Shown here one piece after another: positions 25,039 through 33,499 of a stretch of 64,000 bases of DNA. Each line of letters opens with the position of its first letter. The stretch's first letter is position 1. The stretch is from Rhodoferax sp. (GTDB taxonomy: Bacteria > Pseudomonadota > Gammaproteobacteria > Burkholderiales > Burkholderiaceae_C): contig NZ_JAQTXM010000006.1 of the NCBI RefSeq assembly GCF_028688795.1, forward strand, positions 62,001 through 126,000, in the 5' to 3' direction. The position numbers and the translations under genes were made by a program. The notes below the pieces were generated by a model that saw nothing but the letters and a program-made list of their open reading frames with translations, made no database searches and was not told the origin of the DNA.

Positions 25039-25245
25039 ATGACAAACGCAACTGTTGAACTATTAGCCAAAGACCTGAACCATCAGGGCGGGGTGTTTTG
25101 CCCCAGCCCTTTGGCCAAGATGGAGGTCGCCAACACCCACCCCAAGGTGTACCTGGACGTGGCCCGCACCGGCCAGGCCAAGTGCCCGTATTGCGGCACG
25201 GTTTACAAACTGAAAGACGGCGAGCACTTTGACGGCCAACATTAA
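25039..25245 (+). CDS. Zinc-finger zf-CHCC domain protein (NDUFS6-like)
   Basis: A 68-residue protein with the zf-CHCC pattern: Cys in VFCPSP, HPKVYLD, then KCPYCGTVYKL, matching the C-terminal zinc site of mitochondrial complex I subunit NDUFS6. Bacterial versions occur widely in proteobacteria, usually near ilvE and LPS heptosyltransferase genes as here, and their function is not established. The start at ATG 25039 lies just after the ilvE stop. The next gene begins immediately at its stop codon. Confidence 0.88.
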   Translation: MTNATVELLAKDLNHQGGVFCPSPLAKMEVANTHPKVYLDVARTGQAKCPYCGTVYKLKDGEHFDGQH

Positions 25246-26355
25246 GTGAGGTTGACGCCTGCAATCGGTCACCCGGCAACTGAATCGGGCGTGCGCAGCC
25301 TGATCATCGCCCCGCAATGGATTGGCGACGCGGTGATGACCGAGCCGCTGCTAAGTCGCCTGCACACGCGCGGTGAGCGCCTGACGGTTGGCGCACTGCC
25401 CTGGGTGGCGCCGGTGTACCGGGCCATGCCGCAAGTGGCAGAGGTCATTGAGTTCCCGTTTGCCCATGGTGGCCTGCAACTGCGCGAGCGCCTGCGCCTG
25501 GCCAGGCAGATCGATGGTCAGTTTGACATGGCCTACATTTGCCCCAATTCCCTTAAAAGCGCGCTGCTGCCACTTTTGGCGGGCATCCCGAAACGGGTTG
25601 GCTACCTGGGCGAAGCCCGCGTGGGACTGTTGACGCACCGCCTGAAAAATCCAGCCAAGGCGCAACGACCGCCAATGGTGGCGTTTTACTCGGCCTTGAG
25701 TGGCGACACCGACATCACGCATGACCAACCCCGGTTACAGCTTGAGGCCGGCGAAACCGATGCCACCCTGAACCAGTTCGGCTTGCAACGCGGTGGCTAC
25801 TACGTGTTGGCACCAGGCGCTGAGTTCGGCCCGGCCAAACGCTGGCCCACCCCGCACTTTGCGGAGCTTGCGCGACAACTCAAAATGCCTGTGGTGTTGC
25901 TGGGGTCGGGCAAAGAAGCCACGCTGTGCGACGAGATTGAGCAGGGGTGTCAGCAAGCCCATGCCAGCACCCTGACTGCCGGGCGAACGCCCAGCAACAG
26001 TGACCCCGACAACACGCTGCCCGCGCGCTACCCAACGGTCATCAACCTTGCAGGAAAAACATCGCTCGCCCAAGCGCTGGCATTGATCAGTGCGACCAAA
26101 TGCATTGTCAGCAACGACTCTGGCCTGATGCATGTGGCAGCCGGTTTTGGTGTGCGCCAAATCGCTATTTTTGGATCAAGCAGTCCGCTGCACACCCCCC
26201 CCCTGAATGGCCAGGCCAGTGTGCTTTGGCTCAAGAACCAGCCCGATTACCAGCCGCCACTGGACTGCGCCCCCTGCTTCGAGCGCACTTGCCCGCTGGG
26301 CCATACGCGTTGCCTGCACGACATCAGCGCCGAAAATGTGCTACAACTAATATAG
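25246..26355 (+). CDS. waaF: Lipopolysaccharide heptosyltransferase II (WaaF-like)
   Basis: A GT9-family protein adding the second heptose to the LPS inner core on the cytoplasmic face. It shows LIIAPQWIGDAVMTEPLL near the start, GAEFGPAKRWP, SNDSGLMHVAAGFG and a Cys-rich end (CAPCFERTCPLGHTRCL). No ATG is available: GTG 25246 gives 369 residues, while GTG 25291 directly before RSLIIAPQ gives a start closer to the family norm and may be the real one. The stop codon TAG (26353-26355) lies inside a copy of the dispersed repeat, so the last one or two residues come from it. Confidence 0.9.
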   Translation: MRLTPAIGHPATESGVRSLIIAPQWIGDAVMTEPLLSRLHTRGERLTVGALPWVAPVYRAMPQVAEVIEFPFAHGGLQLRERLRLARQIDGQFDMAYICPNSLKSALLPLLAGIPKRVGYLGEARVGLLTHRLKNPAKAQRPPMVAFYSALSGDTDITHDQPRLQLEAGETDATLNQFGLQRGGYYVLAPGAEFGPAKRWPTPHFAELARQLKMPVVLLGSGKEATLCDEIEQGCQQAHASTLTAGRTPSNSDPDNTLPARYPTVINLAGKTSLAQALALISATKCIVSNDSGLMHVAAGFGVRQIAIFGSSSPLHTPPLNGQASVLWLKNQPDYQPPLDCAPCFERTCPLGHTRCLHDISAENVLQLI

Positions 26356-26394
26356 CTACTTGCGCTTTATTCACAAGGGCTAGAGGCTAATTTA
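26350..26394 (+). repeat. Dispersed repeat, copy at the 3' end of waaF
   Basis: TATAGCTACTTGCGCTTTAT followed by CACAAGGGCTAGAGGC matches the core almost perfectly. The TATAG of the left core provides the stop codon of waaF. Confidence 0.85.
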
Positions 26395-26398
26395 GCTT

Positions 26399-26422
26399 AA
26401 AAAAAAGCCACCCGAAGGTGGC
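26399..26422 (-). terminator. Rho-independent terminator of the two-component operon
   Basis: On the minus strand a GCCACC/GGTGGC stem with a 4-base loop (26407-26422) is followed by eight T residues (complement of 26399-26406). It would stop transcripts from the kinase gene that ends at 26634; the plus-strand side lacks a T-run. Confidence 0.7.
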
Positions 26423-26430
26423 TTGTAAAA

Positions 26431-26580
26431 GTTCCCCGTGGGGGAACGTCGTTGGAAACTTCACGCGAACTCTCTTCAAACTTAACGAAATCAGGAGTTT
26501 CTTGGCTTCAATACTGTGACAGCAGTTAGGTCATACTGTAGCGGGCATCCAATGACTTGGGTATCCCCCATTTGGGGGAT
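26431..26580. other. Intergenic region with two further perfect hairpins
   Basis: GTTCCCC/GGGGAAC (26431-26447, 3-base loop) and ATCCCCC/GGGGGAT (26563-26580, 4-base loop) both form perfect 7-bp stems. The second is followed by TTTTG on the plus strand. No gene is seen between 26356 and 26633; the hairpins may act as terminators or 3'-end stabilisers for the convergent waaF and kinase transcripts. Confidence 0.5.
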
Positions 26581-26633
26581 TTTGAAGACTATTTCAGTAA
26601 CCAAATGTACGCCGCCGGGGCTAGCTGGTTTTT

Positions 26634-28019
26634 TTACGTTTGGCTCAACGGCAACTCAATGACAAAACACGCCCCGCCACCGGCGCGGCTCTCACAATAG
26701 GCGCGCCCACCATGGCGTTGCGCAATGGATTTCACCAGAGCCAGCCCCAAGCCGACACCGCCATCGCGTTCGGTGGCACCCGGCAGGCGGTAAAATGGCT
26801 CAAAAATACGGGCCTGTAGTTCTGCGGGAACACCTGGCCCGCGGTCACCCACGCGGATTTCTGCAAACTGCGGCATCTGACGCAGGGTCAAGCTGATGCT
26901 ACCCGCACCGTAGCGGTGAGCGTTTTCCAACAGGTTGCGCACCGCACGGCGCAGCAATTTGGCCACGCCCTGAACCTCAAGCTCCGTGCGGGTCGCATGG
27001 GCCGCGTCACCCGAGGCATCAAACTGCACCTCAAACTCGGCGTCTACCCGGGCGCACTCTTCAGCGGCCAGGCCCACCAGGTCCACCGACTCGATGGTGC
27101 CCATGTCGGCTTCGCGCGCATCCAGGCGGCTGGCCAGCAGGATTTCTTCAATCAACTGATCGAGCTCGCTGATGTTGCGGGAGATTTCATCACGAAAGGC
27201 TGGTGTGGCGGATGGCCCCATCAGCTCCAGCCCCATGCGAATCCGGGTGAGCGGCGAGCGCAATTCATGCGAGGCGTTGGCCAGCAGAGATTTTTGCGAC
27301 GCCAGCAACGACTCATGCGACTGCACCAGGGTTTGAATGCGTTCGGCGGCGTGGTTGAAGCGTTTGGCGAGAAACCCCACTTCGTCCTGACCGCCCTCAG
27401 GCACACGCACCGACAGATCGCCCTCGCCCCACTGCTGCACACCGTCTTGCAGGCGCTCCAGGCGACGGGTGAGCTTGCGCACAATCGGGTAAGTGGCCAA
27501 CGCCACGGCCAGGCCTACCCACACCAGCATCCAGGCAAAGCCAAAGGGTGGCCGGCTCCAGAACGAGGCCGGTGGGCGCATCAAATGCATGCGCATCATT
27601 TGACCGTCGTGCATACGCACCAAAAACTCAGGTCCGCCGCCACCCGACCCGCGCTCCGCGGCTTCGGGACGGTTCGACGTCACTGGCTCATCGGCATTGC
27701 CTGACTCATTGGCGGCGGCATTTGATGCTGCAGCATCTGGCGCGGTGGGCAAAACAGCCTGGCCATCAGGGTGTTCGGCACGAGTCATGCGATCATGTCT
27801 CGTTGACCCGCGAAGCGGCCGCAAGGGACGACCTTCGTCATCCATCACCACGCCCCGCGGCAGCCCGCGGCCAATGATTTGACCCGCCTCATTGCGCACC
27901 ACCACATCGCGCAGCGGCGGCTCAGCGGCCAGGCGCCAGACCCAGCCCACCAGCAAGATCAGCACCGCCACCGCCATCACCACCGCCAGCCAGATGCGAA
28001 CGTAGAGCTTTTTGAACAT
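26634..28019 (-). CDS. Sensor histidine kinase with HAMP domain, CpxA/RstB-like
   Basis: A 461-residue kinase: N-terminal helix (about 9-31), a periplasmic domain with an Ala/Asn/Gly-rich low-complexity section (about 95-130) and a Met/His-rich HDGQMMRMHLMRPP, a second helix (about 162-180), HAMP, H-box NASHELRSPLTRIR, N-box NLLENAHRYG, and GDRGPGVP and GVGLGLALVK. The Met/His segment just outside the membrane could bind a metal such as copper (inference). Its start overlaps the regulator stop by one base (TGATG), and a strong terminator follows about 210 bp downstream. Confidence 0.9.
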   Translation of the reverse strand: MFKKLYVRIWLAVVMAVAVLILLVGWVWRLAAEPPLRDVVVRNEAGQIIGRGLPRGVVMDDEGRPLRPLRGSTRHDRMTRAEHPDGQAVLPTAPDAAASNAAANESGNADEPVTSNRPEAAERGSGGGGPEFLVRMHDGQMMRMHLMRPPASFWSRPPFGFAWMLVWVGLAVALATYPIVRKLTRRLERLQDGVQQWGEGDLSVRVPEGGQDEVGFLAKRFNHAAERIQTLVQSHESLLASQKSLLANASHELRSPLTRIRMGLELMGPSATPAFRDEISRNISELDQLIEEILLASRLDAREADMGTIESVDLVGLAAEECARVDAEFEVQFDASGDAAHATRTELEVQGVAKLLRRAVRNLLENAHRYGAGSISLTLRQMPQFAEIRVGDRGPGVPAELQARIFEPFYRLPGATERDGGVGLGLALVKSIAQRHGGRAYCESRAGGGACFVIELPLSQT

Positions 28020-28726
28020 CAGTCTTGCTGCCGGGCAAACACGTAGCCAACGCCGCGAACTGTCAGTATGCGTTTAGGAGCTTTTGCATCAAGCTCAATG
28101 GCGGCGCGAATGCGACCCATGTGCACGTCGATGGAACGGTCAAAGGCTTCGAGTTCTCGTCCGCGCACAGCCTCCATGATCTGGTCACGGGTCAACACCC
28201 GCCCGGCGCGCTCGGCCAGTGCCACCAACAGGTCAAACTGGTAAGACGTCAGGTCACACGCCACGCCTGCCACACTCACGGTGCGTGCATCGCGATCGAT
28301 CTCGAGGGAGCCAAAACGCAGCGTGGTGCCATTCGACGCCGTGGGGCCGTCACCCTGGCGGCGCAGCACGGCGCGAATACGGGCCAGCAACTCGCGCGGC
28401 TCGAAAGGTTTGGGCAAGTAGTCGTCCGCGCCCATTTCAAGCCCAATGATGCGGTCCATCGGGTCGCCCTTGGCGGTGAGCATCAACACCGGTGTGCGGC
28501 CCAACGCGCCGGGCAGGGCACGGATGCGACGGCACACCTCCAGACCATCCATGTCGGGCAACATCAGGTCCAGGATCACCAGGTCGGCGGCATTGACTTG
28601 CAACTGCGTCAAGCCCGCCTGCCCGTCGCCCGCGTGCGTGACCTGATAGCCCGACTGACCCAAGTAGGCGCTCACCATGTCGGCCAAGCGCACATCGTCT
28701 TCAATCATCAGCAGCTGTTGGTTCAT
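28019..28726 (-). CDS. OmpR-family response regulator, CpxR/RstA-like
   Basis: A 235-residue regulator with the acidic pair EDD (9-11), phospho-Asp in VILDLMLPDMDG (about residue 55), LTAKG, the Lys in YLPKPFEPREL, and a winged helix with RSIDVHMGRIRAAIE and the terminal VRGVGYVF. It is first in the two-gene operon with the kinase that follows, and it is divergent from the GH114-like lipoprotein gene across 137 bp, where a binding site might control both. Confidence 0.92.
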   Translation of the reverse strand: MNQQLLMIEDDVRLADMVSAYLGQSGYQVTHAGDGQAGLTQLQVNAADLVILDLMLPDMDGLEVCRRIRALPGALGRTPVLMLTAKGDPMDRIIGLEMGADDYLPKPFEPRELLARIRAVLRRQGDGPTASNGTTLRFGSLEIDRDARTVSVAGVACDLTSYQFDLLVALAERAGRVLTRDQIMEAVRGRELEAFDRSIDVHMGRIRAAIELDAKAPKRILTVRGVGYVFARQQD

Positions 28727-28863
28727 GAGGTCAGTCTAATACGCGGCCACATCGCAGCCTTGAAGAGGGCGTAAAGTTAGGTAAACCCAGTCTTTGATTG
28801 AATACCAACCGATTCCCCCGCGCATCCCTCCTAGAATCGCCCCAAACTGAAGCCTGGATAAAA

Positions 28864-30648
28864 ATGCGCCACCCTTACCAAATTTACTGTTTTTGCCTTG
28901 CCATTTGCGCAGCTTTGCTCGGGTGCGGTGGTGGTGGCGGTGGCGGGTCATCGGGATGCGGGTCCTGGGTCGGCTGCGACAGCGGCTCTTCTGGTGGCGC
29001 TGACAATCAACCTCCCCCCATTCCAGAGCCGCCACCCGCACCAGGGCGGCAATTCACGGTGCGGCAACTCGCCATGGCAGCGGACAGTTACGCCATTTAT
29101 TACGGCGAACTGGATGCCACCAGCATTCAGGCACTCAAACAACACCCACTGGTCATTGTTCACCCACACAACGGCAACATTGTTCGGTCGCAGATCCGTG
29201 ACATTCAAAATGGGATTGATCCGGCCAATGCCGCCGATGATGTGGTGGTGCTTTGCTACATCTCCATCGGTGAAGATTCCAGAACCTTTAATTTGACTGA
29301 CGCTCAGCTGCGCGCAGATCCGCGCTTCACCGGGGACGGCACCGGGCCCTCCGTTGACCCCCGTGGCATCAACCCGACAACGCGGTCGCTGCTTGGATTA
29401 AACCCAACCGGCAAGCCAACCAATGCCGGGTTTGCCTCCTGGTATGTCAACGACAACGCCAACTACAACGCCACCGCACGCCGCGGCGTACCCGACGAAA
29501 ACCCCAACTTTCTGACGCGCTTGGTCAATGCAGGCGATCCGGCCTGGTACGCGTTGGTGAACGATGAATTGGCCGATTCGCCGGTGCCACCGGGATACCC
29601 GAACACACCGCCTGGCCTGAAAGAGATGCTGACCACCAGCACCGGGCGGGGTCTTGGCTGTGACGGCGTTTTTCTTGACACCATGGACACCGCCGCACCT
29701 AACTCTTACGCGCCAGAACTCTCCAATTCCGAGTGGACAGCCAAGGGTTACACCGACTTCATTCAACGGCTGCGGCGGGGCTACCCCGACAAGGTGATTC
29801 TGCAAAATCGCGGGATTTTTTTCTTTGATCCGAGGGAGCCGCACTATGAGGTTTCTGCACGCGGCAGCGTTGACCTGGTGCTGCTCGAAAGCTATCGAAT
29901 GGATTCAGACCCAACGCGCGTCATCAGCGATTACTTTCCAGACAACAAATACAACTACGCACCCAAATTGATGGCAGAAGCCAACCGCGCTGACGGCTTC
30001 AAAGTGATTTCGTTGGACTATGTAAACGGCTGGGGCGGCGATGGCGTATTGCCGAAACCGGGCATCGACATCCTCACCTTGACCGGTGACTCAACCACCG
30101 GCATAGCCGAATTGCAGACGAACATTGATGAGGCGCTGTCGATGGGTTTTAGACCTTACCTGACCGATGCACCCGTGACCTACATCAACCCGTTTGTTGA
30201 GCGCCATGCCAATCTGGTTGACAAGACGCCACCGGTTTGGTCTAGCACCTACAACACCAATGCGGCGTGGCCGGCCGCCGCCCCGGTGCCACGTGTCGGT
30301 ATCCAGAAGGCCGCGACAACGTCAGGCAGCTTGAGCATTTCTTGGGATGTGGCCCTGGACATGAACCGCGTCAGTTACGCCCTTTATTACCAGACCACGC
30401 CCTTCGACTTTGCAGCCAACCCGAAGTTAACTGGCGCAACCCGCGTCGTTTTGTCGCCAACGGTGGGCGAGGGTTATGCGCAAACCTGGGGCCATCCAAA
30501 CCCAGACACTGCCTTGCAGAACCTGTACCCGTATCAACAGTCTGTAACCGGGCTGGCACCTGGCAAAACCTACTATTTGCTGATCCGCGCCTTTGACAGT
30601 GTCGGCAATGAAGATGCAAACCAGGTGGTGCTCAGCGCGCCGCTGTAG
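28864..30648 (+). CDS. GH114-like (endo-alpha-1,4-polygalactosaminidase type) lipoprotein
   Basis: I start at ATG 28864, which yields a lipoprotein signal ending LLGC followed by a polyglycine stretch; upstream in-frame codons would precede the signal. The 594-residue product has a TIM-barrel of the TM1410/GH114 type (about 75-430): YAIYYGELD, VVVLCYISIGE, CDGVFLDTMDT, IFFF and DLVLLESYRMD, the same D and E positions as the hydrolase domain of PelA encoded 12 kb away. The C-terminal part (about 450-594) looks like a fibronectin-type domain (ISWDVALDMNRVSYALYY, GLAPGKTYYLLIRAFD). It may act on alpha-1,4-linked amino sugars such as Pel, outside or at the outer membrane. Confidence 0.8.
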   Translation: MRHPYQIYCFCLAICAALLGCGGGGGGGSSGCGSWVGCDSGSSGGADNQPPPIPEPPPAPGRQFTVRQLAMAADSYAIYYGELDATSIQALKQHPLVIVHPHNGNIVRSQIRDIQNGIDPANAADDVVVLCYISIGEDSRTFNLTDAQLRADPRFTGDGTGPSVDPRGINPTTRSLLGLNPTGKPTNAGFASWYVNDNANYNATARRGVPDENPNFLTRLVNAGDPAWYALVNDELADSPVPPGYPNTPPGLKEMLTTSTGRGLGCDGVFLDTMDTAAPNSYAPELSNSEWTAKGYTDFIQRLRRGYPDKVILQNRGIFFFDPREPHYEVSARGSVDLVLLESYRMDSDPTRVISDYFPDNKYNYAPKLMAEANRADGFKVISLDYVNGWGGDGVLPKPGIDILTLTGDSTTGIAELQTNIDEALSMGFRPYLTDAPVTYINPFVERHANLVDKTPPVWSSTYNTNAAWPAAAPVPRVGIQKAATTSGSLSISWDVALDMNRVSYALYYQTTPFDFAANPKLTGATRVVLSPTVGEGYAQTWGHPNPDTALQNLYPYQQSVTGLAPGKTYYLLIRAFDSVGNEDANQVVLSAPL

Positions 30649-30727
30649 GCATACCAAGCGGCAAAGGATCAAGACCGTATTGGCTTGATCAAGAATGGCT
30701 TCGCCCCACTGAGCGATCTTTAACAAA

Positions 30728-30776
30728 ACAATAGCTACTTACGCTTATTTAACAAGGGCTAGAGGCTTATTTAGCC
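30728..30776 (+). repeat. Dispersed repeat, copy forming the 3' end of the AmpG-like gene
   Basis: AATAGCTACTTACGCTTATT followed by AACAAGGGCTAGAGGC matches the core. Read on the minus strand it encodes RLNKPLALVK and the TAA stop of the AmpG-like protein. Confidence 0.9.
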
Positions 30777-32085
30777 TTGAAGTTAGCCAGACAAGCAGCA
30801 ACACGGGCGCCCCCAACAGGGCGGTGACGATAAAGAAGTCCGCGTAGCCAAAAGCATCCACATAGAGCCCCGAGTAGCCCGCCAGAAATTTGGGTAACAG
30901 CAGCATCATGGAACTGAACAGCGCATATTGTGTGGCCGAGTAGTTGACATTGGTCAGGCTCGACAGGTAGGCAATGAACGCCGCCGAGGCAATGCCGCTG
31001 GCGAGGTTGTCGGCCGAGATCACAAAAATCAGGCCATTCAAATCATGCCCCCGTGTGCTCAAGGCGGCAAACATCAGGTTACTGGCGGCGCTGAGCACGG
31101 CCCCGAGCATCAGCACCCGCATGACGCCCAGCCGCATGGCCAGCACACCGCCGACAAACGCACCTACCAGGGTCATGATGACGCCAAACACCTTGGTGAC
31201 GGCCGCCACTTCGTCCTTGCTGTAGCCCATATCGACATAAAACGGGTTGGCCATGATGCCCATCACCACGTCGCTGATGCGGTAGGTGGCAATCAACGCC
31301 AAGATCAGTACGGCTTGCCAACGGTAACGGCTGACAAAGTCGGCAAACGGCTCAACCAGCGCGCCGCGTAGCCAGTCCAGCGCATTTTTAGCGGGCGGCA
31401 AACTGCGGCGCAAAGGTTCCTTTGAAAGCAATACCGTCAACACGCCGGGCAACATGCTGGCGGCCATCACCAGATAAGCGGTGTGCCAGGCACCGTGCTG
31501 GTAACCCACCGAGCCCGCCACCTCGGCCCGGGCGGCCAGCCACAACACACCGGCACCGGCCCAGATCATGGCCAGGCGATAACCGGTCTGGTAGGACGCA
31601 GCCAGCGCTGCCTGGCGGTCCATGTCAGCCGATTCGATGCGAAAGGCATCCAGCGCGATGTCTTGGGTGGCCGAGCCAAAGGCCACGGCCAAAGCACCCC
31701 ATATCACCGGCAGCAGCGCCACTTGCGGGTCGTTGAACGACATGGCGACCAGCCCAACCATGATGGCAACTTGCGACAGCAGCAGCCAACTGCGTCGGCG
31801 TCCCAGCACTCGCGTCAGCACCGGAATGGGCAAGCGGTCCACCAGCGGTGCCCAGACCCACTTGAAGGCGTACGCCAGGCCGACCCAGCTCAGGTAACCA
31901 ATGGTCGTGCGGTCTATGCCCGCTTCCCGCAGCCAGAAACTCAGCGTGCCTAACACCAGAAGCAGCGGCAAGCCAGCCGAAAACCCGAGCGAGAGCATGC
32001 GCAGCGAAGCAGGTTCCAGGTAAACCCTGAAGGCGGCCAGCCAGCCGCGCCGCGCTGGGGCAGGTGAAATATTTTCCGGGGTCAT
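30745..32085 (-). CDS. AmpG-like MFS permease
   Basis: A 446-residue major-facilitator protein of the AmpG branch: GFSAGLPLLLVLGTLSFWLREAG near residues 34-56, DRLPIP, GSATQDIALDAFRIE (about 139-153) and twelve hydrophobic segments. AmpG imports anhydromuropeptides for cell-wall recycling. It begins 40 bp after pelG on the same strand and may be read with the pel operon, though no pel cluster I know needs such a permease. The last ten residues (RLNKPLALVK) and the stop codon are encoded by a copy of the dispersed repeat, so the original C-terminus has been replaced or extended. Confidence 0.85.
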   Translation of the reverse strand: MTPENISPAPARRGWLAAFRVYLEPASLRMLSLGFSAGLPLLLVLGTLSFWLREAGIDRTTIGYLSWVGLAYAFKWVWAPLVDRLPIPVLTRVLGRRRSWLLLSQVAIMVGLVAMSFNDPQVALLPVIWGALAVAFGSATQDIALDAFRIESADMDRQAALAASYQTGYRLAMIWAGAGVLWLAARAEVAGSVGYQHGAWHTAYLVMAASMLPGVLTVLLSKEPLRRSLPPAKNALDWLRGALVEPFADFVSRYRWQAVLILALIATYRISDVVMGIMANPFYVDMGYSKDEVAAVTKVFGVIMTLVGAFVGGVLAMRLGVMRVLMLGAVLSAASNLMFAALSTRGHDLNGLIFVISADNLASGIASAAFIAYLSSLTNVNYSATQYALFSSMMLLLPKFLAGYSGLYVDAFGYADFFIVTALLGAPVLLLVWLTSRLNKPLALVK

Positions 32086-32125
32086 TTAGAAATAAACGAT
32101 GAAAAGCCGCTGTGTGCAGGCTGCA

Positions 32126-33499
32126 TCATTGCAGCATGAAGGTCTGATACTCAAGGCGCTCAAGCTTTCTGTTCAGCACCCAAATACCGGTCAACACTGT
32201 GAGCAACATGGCCAACGCGAAACCGTAGCCAAACCACGCCGCCCCCAGGTACAGGGAAATCGCCGTGAAGACCGCGTTGGAGACCACCAGCAGCCCCGTC
32301 AACCCGACCACCGCCCGACGCTGGTCCAGATAAAACAGCACATTCAAAATACCCAGCAGCACCACTTGCAACGCGACGCCCACCACATCCACATACAGCA
32401 GGGGAAGGTACAGCGTGGAAATACCCACAGCCTTCAGCAACACGCCACCCAGCGCAAAGGTGACGAGCACCGCAATGGCCTGAATCTTCGCAATGTCAAA
32501 CAAGCCGCGCTGCACGTAATACACCATGTGGTTGCGCATGCGCTCGATGTAGTCCAATGTGGCGCCGTCCCGCACGGCGTCATAGAACTTCACGTAATAC
32601 TCAACAAAGTCGGTCTCAATGCGCACCAGAAAAACGGCCATGCCAGGAATCACGGACAGGTAGGCAAGAAAAATAGGAAAGTCATAAATCACCGACGCGT
32701 GCAAAGGCCCAATCACCTGTTGGCCGGTGCCGGGGAAATACCAAAACATCAACTTGTCAATCCATGCACCCAGGTTAAACAGAAAACCGGTAGCCATCAG
32801 GGCGCCGTACATGGCGCCAGACTTCCAAATGTCAAAGGCGATGAACTGGTCGGACTGGTAAGTGCGGTAAATCAGCCAGATCATGCCCATCAACAACAGG
32901 TAGTGGCCCAACACAAAACCGAGCAGTAGGCCGTCCATGCCCAAAAAGGGCCGAAAAAGCATGGCCAAGCCCAAAGTGGCGCTATAGCCTATGAAAAAGA
33001 TCAGCACAATGGCCCGGTAATGCTTCATGCCGGTCAAAAAGACGGTGGCAATCCAGATTGCCGACATGATCGCCAGGCCCAAAATGAACAACAAACGGTA
33101 AAGCACCGTTTGCTCTGGAAAAAGAAAAGCCGCGGCCGGCAAGGCAAGCAGCACACTGACCACCACCGCCACCAAAATCAGCCCATTGAAATTGGGCAGA
33201 ATCGCGGTTTCTTTTTTCTCAAAGATACGGTCAGCGACAAAACGGGTAAACGACAACTGCACCAGGCCAGTTCCAATCAATGAGATCAGAAAAAGGTAGG
33301 TCACCGTCACCTGAAACTGTGAAATCGCCTCTTTGGGCGCCACCAGGCCCAGACTCAACACGCCAATCAGCATGATGCCGATGATCGACAGCACCCAAGG
33401 CCCGGAGCTGATCAGCCCGGCAAACGCGTAGGCCTGCAACAGGCCTGAGTAGGTCTGTTTCTTGAGGAGCTTACGCAGCTCGAAGCCTATGCCTGCCAT
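32126..33499 (-). CDS. pelG: Pel polysaccharide inner-membrane protein PelG
   Basis: A 457-residue polytopic protein beginning MAGIGFELRKLLKKQTYSGL, the invariant PelG start, with about twelve hydrophobic segments of the MATE/Wzx-like fold. With PelD, PelE and PelF it forms the inner-membrane synthase/export complex for Pel, a polymer rich in partly deacetylated N-acetylgalactosamine. Length equals that of Pseudomonas PelG (about 456). Its start overlaps the pelF end by 13 bp, and it is the last pel gene. Confidence 0.95.
   Translation of the reverse strand: MAGIGFELRKLLKKQTYSGLLQAYAFAGLISSGPWVLSIIGIMLIGVLSLGLVAPKEAISQFQVTVTYLFLISLIGTGLVQLSFTRFVADRIFEKKETAILPNFNGLILVAVVVSVLLALPAAAFLFPEQTVLYRLLFILGLAIMSAIWIATVFLTGMKHYRAIVLIFFIGYSATLGLAMLFRPFLGMDGLLLGFVLGHYLLLMGMIWLIYRTYQSDQFIAFDIWKSGAMYGALMATGFLFNLGAWIDKLMFWYFPGTGQQVIGPLHASVIYDFPIFLAYLSVIPGMAVFLVRIETDFVEYYVKFYDAVRDGATLDYIERMRNHMVYYVQRGLFDIAKIQAIAVLVTFALGGVLLKAVGISTLYLPLLYVDVVGVALQVVLLGILNVLFYLDQRRAVVGLTGLLVVSNAVFTAISLYLGAAWFGYGFALAMLLTVLTGIWVLNRKLERLEYQTFMLQ

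Noticed and set aside
28025..28774. Plus-strand frame of 249 codons opposite the response regulator
   Set aside because: His/Gln-rich antisense translation of a conserved regulator gene.
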